Shown here: one piece after another, positions 46,398-56,900 of the stretch
Layout of the letters: each line of letters opens with the position of its first letter
Position numbering within the stretch: position 1 is the first letter of the stretch
Source: Neurospora tetrasperma FGSC 2508
Lineage: Eukaryota > Ascomycota > Sordariomycetes > Sordariales > Sordariaceae
NCBI RefSeq assembly: GCF_000213175.1
Contig: NW_009799100.1
Location: 3,421,762-3,485,761 of the forward strand
Reading direction: 5' to 3'
Length of the DNA: 64,000 nt
Notes under the pieces: generated by a model
The model's input: the letters and a program-made list of their open reading frames with translations, nothing else
The model's database searches: none
What the model was told of the DNA's origin: nothing
Position numbers and translations under genes: made by a program

Positions 46398-47636
46398 ATG
46401 GAGCAAGGTGCGGGCGTTATTGAGCCGCTGGCCGAGGGCGAATGGCAGAGCGGGGAGGATACAGCCACCTCGGATTATGACCCAAGCATAGCCGAGTCGC
46501 GATATGGCTCTCTTACATCCAGCGTGAATGACCACGTCTGGGAATATGGAAGGTGCGTATCAGGGGAAGGGTCACTCAACACTCTTCGTTTGTGCTGTTG
46601 CTAATGCTCGGTCCAGGCGGTACCATACGTTTCGCGAAGGAAGATACCCGATACCCAACGATGACCTCGAGTACAACCGCGAGTACATGCGGCATGCCAT
46701 GCTCAAAGAGATACTGGAAGGAAAACTATTTATTGCGCCGATTGGAACTCGTCCCCAAAAGATTGCCGATTTGGGGACCGGATTTGGCGATTGGGCCATC
46801 GAGAGTACGTACCGAGGGAGAATTGCGGTGAGCCACTTTCGCTTCGTTCGTACGTCAAACTGACACTTTGCCAGTGGGAGAGACTTATCCTAGCGCCAAA
46901 GTAGTAGGCGTTGACTTGTCTCCAATTCAACCTGTCTGGATTCCTCCAAATGTCGAGTTTGTGGTAGATGATATCGAAGACGAATGGGTACAAGACTCGG
47001 ACTTTGACTTTATCCATTTGCGCTGGGTCAGTATAACGCTCAAAGACAACGAAACGCTATTCCGGAGATTATTTGAGTAAGACTGCTTCTGTCACCTGTC
47101 ACCTCTTTTTTTGATCCCGCTAATGTGTACGGCGCAGGAACCTTAAGCCTGGCGGCTGGGTTGAGTCCGTAGAAGTGAAGCCGCGCGTTTTCAGCGATGA
47201 TGACACAGTTAAACCTGATCACGCGCTGTTAAGATTTTATGATCTTACGCGCGAGGTGCTGTCAACCAGATACGGATTCCAGGTTGAAATCGCCCAGCGC
47301 ATCTCCGAGTTGATGCACAGAATAGGTTTCATCAACGTGCGGGAAATCGTCATGAAGGTACCGGTGGGTGAGTGGCCCAGGGACCAGCATCAGCGCATCA
47401 TAGGGCGGCTCATGAAGGAGGTAAGCATGGATCTATGTGTTGCCATGTCGGCAAGGCCGTTTATCGAGAACGGAATGGAGGAGAAGGAGAGAGAGGAACT
47501 CCAAAGCAGTGTGAAGGCTGTGCTGAACGACCGGCGCGTCCATGCGCAATTGCCGGTATACTTCATAGTAGGCCAGAAGCCGCCATTGAGCGCGCATCCG
47601 AGTACAACGAGTTTCGGCAGTAGTCAGCAGACATAG
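46398..47636 (+). CDS. LaeA-like SAM-dependent methyltransferase
   Basis: Exons 46398-46552, 46617-46804, 46875-47076 and 47138-47636 encode 347 residues if the ATG at 46398 (MEQGAGVIEPLAEGEW) is the start; upstream exons are possible. Introns begin GTGCGT, GTACGT and GTAAGA and end CCAG, CCAG and GCAG; two have CTAATG branch sites. Family landmarks are GRRYHTFREGRYPIPNDD, the SAM motif IADLGTGFGDWAIE, VVGVDLSPIQPVWIPPNVEF and LKPGGWVE. These are typical of the large fungal family around LaeA, which includes regulators of secondary metabolism and development and many members of unknown role. Nothing near it forms a biosynthetic cluster, so a specific function is not proposed. Next gene on the same strand begins 1.0 kb downstream. 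Confidence 0.88.
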
Positions 47637-48666
47637 GAATTTGGTGAGGAATCGAGAAACAAAAAGGATTCAAATTTGTCTTTTTCCGAGGTGTTCTTCG
47701 GAGTCGATGTTGACATGTCACATCGGCTCTTCAGTCAAACCATACTGTCGGGTCCGAATTCCACTTCCCCAACAAGCGAGCAGCCGTTGATTTGCATGCG
47801 CAGTACAGTACGTAAGCACGACACGACCTTTGTTACTTTTGCGTTCCACCTTGAAACCCGACAGTTTGGATCATTTGGATCTGAGTCAAGGGCCGAATCC
47901 GAGTTGTCGGGTAAGGGGGTGGGGCCAGACCGAGGGAAAAACGGGCGAAGGGCGCCCCGGGAGTTGAGAGGGGTGGGCGTTGGCGCCTGGGTTCATGTGG
48001 TGGTGGTGCAAACTGCAGCAAGCTGACAAGAAGCTGAGGTGAGGAGGAGACGCCCAGTCACTCCAGTGTGCCGGGGACACCTTGAAAGGGATACCCAGAA
48101 GGGTTCCGGCCACCGCTCCAAGGGCGCCATCATTCCCGCCATACAGGAAGACTTTTTTTCTGCCGGTGATCCACGATCAAATCGGGCATGTCATTGGGCG
48201 GGTTTCATTTCAGTTTAGGGTTAAATGAAAGCAGCGTTGCTTTTCACGACCTATTTCTGCTCGTGGCACAGTGTCTGCGTTCTCGACCTCATTTGGTTCT
48301 GAATCACCGGAGCTATTCCCGTTGCCGGGTTGTGGTTTCGATGGCGGAGCGTCTCATAGGAACCTGTTGACGTTACACAAGCCCAGTGGGCGATGTTGCT
48401 GCTACACTACACTAAACTAGCTGGCAGTTGGCAGCAGGCAATCATTCATCCAATCATCTCGTCAGCCAATGGGAAGCACGTGCCATGCGTGCATAACTTG
48501 TATAAACCGCGCACATCAGAGCTGTGCACGCGACATCAACGTGGGATTCGTCAACCTGGTTGGTTACTCTCTTTCACGCGTCCCCTTTTTTTTTCATCCT
48601 CTCACAATCCCTTGCCAAGTAAACAAACACCCCCACCATCTTGTTAACAAGGTCATGTCATGAAAA
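47637..48666. other. Spacer between the LaeA-like and JmjC genes
   Basis: This 1.0 kb stretch holds the promoter of the JmjC gene and the 3' end of its upstream neighbour. I see no gene, RNA or repeat. Confidence 0.5.
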
Positions 48667-50517
48667 ATGAGAACTACGTCAACGTCAAAACTTATCGGGC
48701 TTTGCCTAAGCGCAGTCCAACAGATTATTCAAGAATGTGCCTACATTGCTGACGACGAACCTGCCTTTTCATCATCGTCTCCATCACCTCACCAGAATGC
48801 TGGCTCACCGAAGCCTCCATCCAACGTCCAAACTTTGGGAAGCATCCGGCTCTGCGGGCTGGAAGGCTGCAAAGAACCATTAGTCGAACTCCTATGCCGA
48901 CAAGCGTCGAAGATCCTGCAGCTCTATGGAACCAGTTCAGGCGATGCCGGTCCCAGCGATTATGCCAGTCTCCAACCCGGGGCAGAACGCGAAAAGGCAA
49001 TTTCACTGGTAAAAAGAAGACTCGAACTCTTGACAAAAACAGCATATGGCAAGTTCTATGCGTACATGTACAAGGAGGTGCCGACCTGCTGGCGACAGCT
49101 TTACACGGATGCGGCGATCTTGAGGTTTGCGGTTTTAGTTTTGCTTGAGTTTGACTTTGAAGCTGATGCGGGATCGAAGGAGGACGCTGATGAGAAGGAG
49201 AAGGAGAGAAGGATGAAGAGGAAGATGATTGTTGATGAGATGGTCAAAACGCTGGATCTGAGTTTGATATTAGCTGGGGCTGCGGGCCAGAGCCGCGGCA
49301 GGAAGTGGGTTGATGAAGCTTTTGCGTTGTTGGAGGATGTTCTGGGGGATATGTCAGCTATGACCACAGCTGCTGCTGGTGGAGCCAAAAAGGGTAATGA
49401 TGATGAGCAGGAAGGCGAAAGACCACAGAAGAAGCGGCGTCTCTCATCGTCTCCCAACACCAAGGACGAAGTGATCAAGGGAATCAACGACAGCTGGCAA
49501 AACACGCCATCCTTTTCCACCATTGAACCCTTTACGCCGCCCGTCAAGAACCCGATCTCAAGGGTTTCTGCCGAGTCCCTCCCCATTGAAGCATTTCAGT
49601 CACACTTTGCGAAACCTCGCCCAGACGGTAACCCAGGCCCAGCTCCCCTGACCATCACAGGTCTGGTAGACCATTGGCCAGCACTCACCACCCACCCCTG
49701 GAACAAGCCAGACTACCTCTTATCTCGCACGCTCTCCGGCCGGCGGCTCGTACCCGTCGAAATCGGCCGCAGCTACGTTGACGAAGGCTGGGGGCAAAAA
49801 ATCATCTCGTTCGGCGAGTTCTTATCCAAGTACATTGACGCTTCTATCCCCTACACTCCCTCATCTTCCAACGTATCCCCTTTCCTCTCCTCGTCATCCT
49901 CAGCTCAACCGCAACCATCATCCTCGGATCTATTACCCGAAAAAGACAACACCCAGATAGCATACCTAGCGCAGCACCCCCTCTTTCTCCAACTGCCCCG
50001 TTTACGACAAGACATTCTGATTCCGGATCTTTGCTACACCGCGCCTCCCCCACACCCAACAGACCCAAGTCAAGATCAACCGGAACTTGACTCGCCGCAA
50101 CTCAACGCCTGGTTTGGCCCACCGGGCACGATCACCCCGTTGCACACGGACCCGTACCACAATTTGCTGGTGCAAGTAGTGGGGAGGAAGTATGTGCGGT
50201 TGTATGGGCCAGAGCAGACGGGAAGGATGAGGCCAAGGGGAAAGGAGGGGGGCGTGGAAATGGGGAATACGAGTCAGGTTGATGTTGGGGTTGTTGAAGG
50301 GTGGGATAAGTTGGAGGGAGAAGATGAGGAGGAGGTAAAGTCAGGAGATGAAGGGGGTAGAGAGAATAGTGAAATGGGTTGGGATGAGGACTTTAAAAAG
50401 GTGCCGTTTGTGGATTGTATTTTGGAGCCGGGAGATACCTTATACATACCGATCGGGTGGTGGCACTATGTGAGGGGGTTGAGTGTTAGTTTCAGTGTTA
50501 GTTTCTGGTGGAATTAG
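48667..50517 (+). CDS. JmjC-domain oxygenase, JMJD5/KDM8-like
   Basis: A single exon encodes 616 residues from ATG 48667. The N-terminal about 300 residues are helical with a Lys/Glu-rich segment (KEDADEKEKERRMKRKM). The C-terminal half is a cupin-type JmjC domain: a family entry block ITGLVDHWPALTTHPW, then the iron ligands H493 and D495 in PLHTDPYHN, and H600 in IPIGWWHYVRGLS. The spacing and flanking residues match the JMJD5/KDM8 branch of 2-oxoglutarate/Fe(II) oxygenases, which hydroxylate or trim proteins rather than act as classic demethylases. An acidic insert sits between the second and third ligands (about residues 520-580). The exact substrate is unknown. It lies in a run of five plus-strand genes with no clear functional tie. 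Confidence 0.88.
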   Translation: MRTTSTSKLIGLCLSAVQQIIQECAYIADDEPAFSSSSPSPHQNAGSPKPPSNVQTLGSIRLCGLEGCKEPLVELLCRQASKILQLYGTSSGDAGPSDYASLQPGAEREKAISLVKRRLELLTKTAYGKFYAYMYKEVPTCWRQLYTDAAILRFAVLVLLEFDFEADAGSKEDADEKEKERRMKRKMIVDEMVKTLDLSLILAGAAGQSRGRKWVDEAFALLEDVLGDMSAMTTAAAGGAKKGNDDEQEGERPQKKRRLSSSPNTKDEVIKGINDSWQNTPSFSTIEPFTPPVKNPISRVSAESLPIEAFQSHFAKPRPDGNPGPAPLTITGLVDHWPALTTHPWNKPDYLLSRTLSGRRLVPVEIGRSYVDEGWGQKIISFGEFLSKYIDASIPYTPSSSNVSPFLSSSSSAQPQPSSSDLLPEKDNTQIAYLAQHPLFLQLPRLRQDILIPDLCYTAPPPHPTDPSQDQPELDSPQLNAWFGPPGTITPLHTDPYHNLLVQVVGRKYVRLYGPEQTGRMRPRGKEGGVEMGNTSQVDVGVVEGWDKLEGEDEEEVKSGDEGGRENSEMGWDEDFKKVPFVDCILEPGDTLYIPIGWWHYVRGLSVSFSVSFWWN

Positions 50518-51107
50518 GCATGGCTCTCTCATTGAACGGCCGTATTTAATTCTTTGTCAACATGAAGTTATTCCCATGCTTGGCATCGACTTGCTTTTCA
50601 CATGCAATGACCTGACGGGTGGTTGCCCCTTTTCGCACTTGTACAGTCCCTGTCCAATGGGAAAAAGAGGTCAATTAAACGGCTGGAGGTTCAACCCCTG
50701 TCTCACCACACCACCACACTACCGAAACCCCTGTAGCACGACGGCGATTAGCAGGCCCACAAGGCTGGAACGCGCCGAAGCTCCCCACAATAATGGGTGT
50801 ATTCGTCATTTTGGACATCTGTCTTTTGTGTTTGTCTTTCTTTCCTCCTTCCGATTTCCAGGAACTTCGTCTTCGCCTTCACGATTCAGTTCGCGCCACT
50901 CATTTTGCGCTTTGAACAAGCACCAATTTGATCAATCGATCCCTTCGACCCCGACATTCCTTACCTGTTCCACGATAAGCGACCAATGTTACCCCAAATG
51001 ATTAGGTAGCTCGCCATCACGCATTCGCTACCTACCTTTCTCCTCGAACTTGTCCTCGAATTCTCCGAACTACGGAAACCGACGCAAACACGATCGCATA
51101 CCCAACG
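50518..51107. other. Spacer between the JmjC gene and alg7
   Basis: This holds the 3' end of the JmjC gene and the alg7 promoter, with C/T-rich stretches before the ATG at 51108. No gene was seen. Confidence 0.5.
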
Positions 51108-52597
51108 ATGACGGGACACCACCCAAATCACCATAATTCGACCACTTGCCTCTCGCAGACCGAGAGCCTTTCCCTCCTCGCCCTCTCCGCCGCTTGTGTC
51201 GCCGTCCTCGCCAACACCTTCCAGGGTGATGGCTACCCACTCATCGCTTCGCTCGCGCTTGGCGGGCTGGCATTCAGCGCAACCTTCTCCATGATCCGAT
51301 GGCTGGGACCAACCTTCATGAGGGCCGGCTTGAAAGGCGTGGATATGAGCAAACATCATAAAAAGGAGCTGCCGGAATGCATGGGCGCGATAGCAGCCAT
51401 GGTGTACTTGCTGGCTGTTATTATCTTTATTCCATTTCCGTTCTACAAGGACATTGTGGCGGCCACGAGCGGAGGTGGAAACCGCGATGTGGTGATGCAT
51501 GTTGAGCATGTACAGGAAGGGAGGTTTCTACATCGGTTTCCGCATGGGAAGGCATGTCGACAATCCGTTGGTCCCTTGAGAGACGGGAACACACAAAAAC
51601 AGATGCTAACACTTTGCGACACCAACAGCTCGCCTCCTACCTCTCCGCCGTCATGGCCCTCCAATCCATCTCCCTCCTCGGCATCGGCGACGACCTCTTC
51701 GACATTCGCTGGCGCCACAAATTCTTCATCCCCGCCTTCGCCTCCATCCCCCTCTTGGTCGTCTACTTTGTCGACTTCGGCGTCACCTCTGTCGTGATCC
51801 CGACCCCCTTACAACCTTACCTAGGCGAGCTCTTCAACCTCGGCGCCTTATACTACGTCTACATGGCCTCGGTTGCCATTTTCAGTCCCAACAGCATCAA
51901 CATCCTGGCAGGAATCAACGGCATCGAAGTCACCCAATCCATCGTCATCGCCCTGTTGCTCGCTTTCAACGATTGCCTCTACCTTTTGACGCCGTATCCG
52001 CACCCGGCTACGGACTCCCACTTGTTCTCGCTTTATTTCCTCCTCCCCTTTTTGGGTGTGTCTTTTGCTCTGCTCTGGCACAACTGGTACCCGGCCCGCG
52101 TCTTCGTTGGCGACACGTACTGCTACTTTGCGGGCATGGTCTTTGTGGTGGTCAGCATCTTGGGACACTTCAGCAAGACGTTGATTTTACTTCTGATTCC
52201 GCAGATCTTCAACTTTGTTTATTCCGTGCCGCAACTCTTTGGTCTTGTACCCTGCCCACGTCACCGTTTACCGCGGTTTAACGCGCGCACGGGACTGTTG
52301 GAGCCGAGCGTGACGCCCTGGACGCCAGAGAGACAGCCGAAGCCGCCGGTGGCGTGGGCGCTGAAGACGCTTGACAAGGTGAAACTGTTGAGGGTGACGC
52401 TGGATGAGGAGGGGAGGTTCGTGGAGACGAGTAACTTTACAATCTTGAACTTGTGGCTGGTCTGGAGAGGCCCGTTGCGGGAGGACCGGTTGGCGATGGA
52501 GATCACGGGGATGCAGGTAGTGGTGGGACTGTTTGGGTTGTTTGTGAGGCATCGGTTGGCGTTGATTTTGTTTAAGCAGGACAATTTGGGGGTCTGA
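51108..52597 (+). CDS. alg7: UDP-GlcNAc:dolichyl-phosphate GlcNAc-1-phosphotransferase
   Basis: Exons 51108-51551 and 51629-52597 encode 470 residues. The intron (51552-51628) starts GCATGT rather than GT, has a GCTAACAC branch site and ends CAACAG. The join FPHGK-LASYLSAVMALQSISLLG is what the family requires, so this is a GC-AG intron. Conserved blocks include MIRWLGPTFMRAGLKGVDM, the acidic loop GIGDDLFDIRWRHKFF, NILAGINGIEV and ARVFVGDTYCYFAG; about ten membrane helices are visible. The enzyme is in the ER membrane and adds GlcNAc-1-phosphate to dolichyl phosphate, the first step of N-glycan precursor assembly, and is the target of tunicamycin. The gene is essential in fungi studied. Confidence 0.96.
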
Positions 52598-53070
52598 AAG
52601 AGGGTAGAGCTCCTTGGTTATGGGCTTAGACTGCGTAGACTGAGACATCTTCCTTTGTATAAATGTCTTCCAATATTTAGAATAGACGCACATATACCTC
52701 CAGTCTCCCACGATCTTGGGGTATTGATATCACAGACAAGAGGTTCCAAGACTTTGAGATCTACTCCATCCCATTTAGGATCAATAAGCATACACTTGCT
52801 TGGGCCGGGCCGGACAGGGCAGCGGGGCATTGGACGGGATGTCCCGGTGGATCTCGGTCCCAGTGGTTGCTTGGGCCAGGGGTCAAAGTCCACTGAAAGT
52901 CACAGCAAGCATCAGGCGGCTCAGCGGTACTTCACCCCCCACCAACCACGGTTGTCACGAGCGTCTTGGCTGCTTGGCTCTTCAACCTCACCTCATCCCT
53001 CCATGCGACCTTCTTCGCTCATCACCACCTCATCATCAGATTGAGAACCTCATAAGACCCAATCGCAATC
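52598..53070. other. Spacer between alg7 and seh1
   Basis: This 473-nt stretch holds the alg7 3' end and the seh1 promoter. Nothing else was seen. Confidence 0.5.
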
Positions 53071-54593
53071 ATGTCCAAATTCAGCCAATACCTAGGCGAT
53101 CCGCCCGCCATTGACGGCAAGTCTACCATAGACTCCATTGTGAACCATGGCCATCAGGATCTGGTCCAGGCCGTTGCATTCAACAGCTACGGCGACCGTT
53201 GCGCGACCGGATCCGTCGACGGCAAGATTCGCGTCTTCAACAGACACAAAGATGGCAAGTGGCGCGTTTGCGATAGCTGGAGTGCCCACGGCGGTGAGAT
53301 TCTAGAGGTAAGTCTTTCACATAATCTAGTGGCGACTGACTCAAACTAACTTTTATCCCACAGCTCCAATGGCTCCCCCCAACCATCTACCCGAACCTCC
53401 TTGCCTCCCTCGGCATCGAAGGTCGCTTCAAGCTCTGGGCCGAAAACCCCTCCGCCGCCCCTGGTCGTCGCTTCGGCGTCAACCTCACCGGGCACGGCGG
53501 GCACCATGGTGGCGCCAACACCCTTTCGTCTCGTCGTGACGTCGGCGGTGGCCTCTCCTCTCTTTCCTCAGGCGACAGCAAACCCACGCCGGCCTTTGAC
53601 TACCGTAACCCCAAATCGCCCATCCGCTCCTTCAGCCTCAAACACAACGACGACACGCGACACACCTACCTCGCCCTTTTATCCGTGGACGGCACGCTCG
53701 AAGTCCTGGAAAACGAAACACCAGAGAACATCACCGAGTTCTCCCGCATCGACCAATTCACCGTTTGCCCAAAACCCTCTCGCGGTGAGGAGACCTCCTT
53801 CCGAGTGCGCTTTGACCCCAACCAGGATGTGTGTTACACCGCTTTGCGGGCGGGCGTGCCCACGGATGCGCTGGGACTGGTGGTGGCGGCTATGGATTCG
53901 GTCAAGGTGTATAGGACTAGAGACACGGTCAGCGCTAGCTTGGGCGTGGCCACGGCTGCGAAGGAGTTCTATCTCGCTGCGGAGATCAGTCCGAAGGATC
54001 CAGTTGCGGGGCATAGAGGGCTGGTGAGAGATGTGGCGTGGGCGCCGGGGAATATTAGGGGTTACGATATTGTGGCGACGGCGTGTCAGGATGGATACGT
54101 GAGGGTCTTTGGACTGTCGACGCCGGCGCTGCAAATGCAAGCACAAGGGATGGAAGGAACCAAGGGATGGGGAGTGGGGGAGATGAGGAAGCATCAGGAG
54201 GGGAGGCGAGAAGAAGGCGGTGGTGGTGGGACTGCTGCGGCTAGAGCTTTGGCGGGCTCGGCGGCGCAGCATGGCGGTGGGCAGGATACCCATTTGAAGT
54301 CAGGAATTAGGGCTGGGTTGGCGGATCAGTCGAGGTTGAGTGGGACCGCGGGAGATAGGTTGAGGCTGGGTGGGCAGCAGCAGCCGGGCCAGGTTAGACA
54401 TGTGGTCACGGAAGTTGCGAGGCTTGACAGTCATCGGACGCCGGTGTGGAGGGTGGGGTTCGATGATGACGGGCAGATTTTGGGCAGCGTGGGTGATGAG
54501 GGTAAGTTGATGTGCTATCGGCAGACACCGGATGGGTCGTGGGCAAAGAGCGCAGAGTTGGCGATGGTGAAGATGAGGATGGCTGCGCCGTAA
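53071..54593 (+). CDS. seh1: Nucleoporin SEH1 (WD-repeat protein)
   Basis: Exons 53071-53307 and 53364-54593 with a 56-nt intron (GTAAGT, CTAAC branch, CACAG) encode 488 residues. WD-repeat blades include HQDLVQAVAFNSYGDRCATG, ILELQWLPPTIYPNLLASLG, VRDVAWAPGNIRGYDIVATA and RTPVWRVGFDDDGQILGS, in the order found in Seh1. The protein is longer than yeast Seh1 (349) because of loops, notably a Gly/Ser/His-rich loop near residue 115-145 and a Gly/Gln/Ala-rich stretch between the last two blades. Seh1 belongs to the Y complex of the nuclear pore and to the SEACAT complex that governs TORC1 on the vacuole. Sec13 is the closest alternative, but the blade order and this divergence favour Seh1. Confidence 0.88.
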
Positions 54594-55007
54594 GGGGTGG
54601 CTAGTCTCTTTTCATAACTATCGATGTGTCGTTCTGATATCCCCTACAATCCTGTCTCGGCCCAGCATTGTATCATTTTCTGTACTCGAATTTCCGGACA
54701 TTAGGAGAGTGTGGCCTGATGGATGCTTCCTTTCACGGCAAGGGGCTGCGGCTGGAAGCCCCTTCCATCCAACTTGTTGACTTTTTGGTTCAACTGAAGT
54801 GGTTGGATTTGTTCAATCGCGTTGGGAAGGAGTGATCTTGGTGGCGGAAAAAAAGTCCCACGGTGACTGTGGCAGCCAAGTCGAACTTCGAATCCCAACA
54901 AAAATAGGCATCCAGATTAGGTGTTCATCAGCATTACCGTCGTCCAGACATACTTCTATATACAGTCACCACCACATTTACCGTCAAGTCAACTGTTAGC
55001 TATCACT
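54594..55007. other. Spacer between seh1 and the basic-tail gene
   Basis: This 414-nt stretch holds a 3' end and a promoter. A short GGCTGCGGCTGG hairpin-like phrase near 54745 is not a recognisable RNA. Confidence 0.45.
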
Positions 55008-56900
55008 ATGTCGGCTTTGAGCCTTCCCGCCCGAACTCCGAGCGGCGATACAGCATGCCTCGAACCTCCATCCAACAACAGGCTCAACGCTTCCGAGCGT
55101 GTCCTCGGTTCACCCGGCCGCCGACGCTTGAACATCCCCAATACGTTTGCTGGCCTCTAGGAGAAGGACATCAATCGGCAGCAGCCCGGACATGTCGACC
55201 TGGACGAGTCCTTTGGGGAGTTCGAAAACATACCATTGACCGATGCTCCCAACACGCCTGTAAAGGCCGGGAAGCAAGGCCATACTCCGGTACACAACGA
55301 AGACACGCAACAAGGACCGACACCATCTCGCCTAATTGTCGGTGATGGCCTGGTTCCCAGCCATGACTTCAAGCAGACCTCTGAAGAAAACAAAGCGTCC
55401 ACTTTCCGTCACCGAATGTTCTCTTTCGAAAGCCCTTCCGATGCACCGGAACTCAAGGTGATGCCTAACAAAGACGAAACGGAGATCAGGAGGTCCCTTG
55501 ATGCAGAATCTTTCTTCGACCGAATCTTTCCCGTCCGCAGTACTTCGTCTTCCTACCCATCCGAAGGTGTCAAAAGCCCCGAGCTTACAGTTTCCCCTCC
55601 CATGACCTTCGGCAGACGCATTTTGTCAAGTCTGGAATCTTACGGCTTTTCAACGTCTTCGTTTTTGCGAAGCAGTGAGGAGTCAGTTGGTTCTCGTCAG
55701 CGCCATAGACTTAACCCAACCGCTATGGAGGGTGCGTTAAGAGATCTCTATCGGGAGCAGGAAGCGGCAAAGAACAATGAAGTCATCGAATGTGAAACTC
55801 AGCCCTCGGTGGCAGGTGGTAACAAAAGTATCAAAATCACCGAGCAGGAGTTGACCAAGCCCGAGGTCGAGCACATTGAGGATATTGAGCACAGGAAGAC
55901 GCCCAGCCTCAATGGCAGCGACGCCAAGGAAATCATCGCCGATATCTCAGCCGTCAACACAGAGCTCATCATCAGCTTGGCCAATGCTGCCCTGCATATG
56001 GGCAAAAGTAACAGCTCCACGCTCCCCAGACAGCGTCTAAGTTCAGCCGGACCCAACAATCCAGGAGCAACACCCTTCCCCTCGCTTGACCTAGCTCCCT
56101 GTGGTCGCGCTCTGGCCTCCTCCAAAGCCGGGCTACTGTCGGAAGAAGCTCCCAGTAACTTATCCACTCAATGTCTGCCGCGTGTGTCAACAAACCCACC
56201 TCGTCTTTCCACCGAATCTCCGACCACACTGGAGAAAAGGTACCTCAAATCCAAGTCAAGGGCTGCACTTTCCATTTCGTTTGGCTCGCCTATCAAGAAA
56301 AGAAACGTAGAGGTTGCACCTACAGTCTCTCCAGTAACTGATATATCGAATGTTCCTCTCCTTACTGGTGTTCAACGAGACAATGACAGGAAGCCATCAG
56401 GGCCTTATCCCCGCCAACAGTCAAAAAAGAAGAGCTCGATTCTTAGGCTTCTGCGTTACATCTTTCGCAGACCTATCAAAGCCAAGAAGTGGGTTGTTCG
56501 CAAGTTTCGTGCAAAGAGGAAGGGGGTCTCGAAGAGATTCAAGACAAAGACCAAGGCCAGGAAGGAGAAGAAGAAGAGGATCTTGGAGTTACCTAAGGTT
56601 GAGGACACTACTGTTGCCCCAGTTACCGGTGAGGAAGTTGAATCTGTCATTGTGCCTGTTACCGTTCTCGAGAAACCCGCTACAGCCCCTGTTACTGCTA
56701 TAGAGGTCGATGCTGTCAAGGCAGAGCTGAAGGAAGTTGAACAAATTGCTAATGATGAGCATGTGTCGGTTGCTGAAAAGGAACTGACAATCAAAGCTGT
56801 GGTGGAAAAGAAGATCGGGTCAGATGAGGGAAGTGTCGAAGAGGTAGAGGATATTACGGTTGAGATTCATGTGGTTGATGCTTCTACTTGTGTTGCATGA
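55008..56900 (+). CDS. Unknown protein with a basic and then acidic C-terminal region; frame interrupted by one TAG
   Basis: The frame from ATG 55008 (MSALSLPARTPSGDTACLEP) runs 50 codons, meets TAG at 55158-55160, then stays open in the same frame for 580 codons to 56900. The protein would be about 630 residues. I do not recognise the family. After a Ser/Pro-rich first half come a Lys/Arg-rich block (SILRLLRYIFRRPIKAKKWV, then many KK/RK pairs) at 56.4-56.6 kb and a Val/Glu-rich tail. The stop could be bypassed by an intron ending at CTCTAG (55160) from a weak in-frame donor at 55101-55106, by readthrough, or could be a mutation or base-call error. The first ATG after the TAG lies near 55413, so a shorter protein is also possible. 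Confidence 0.55.
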
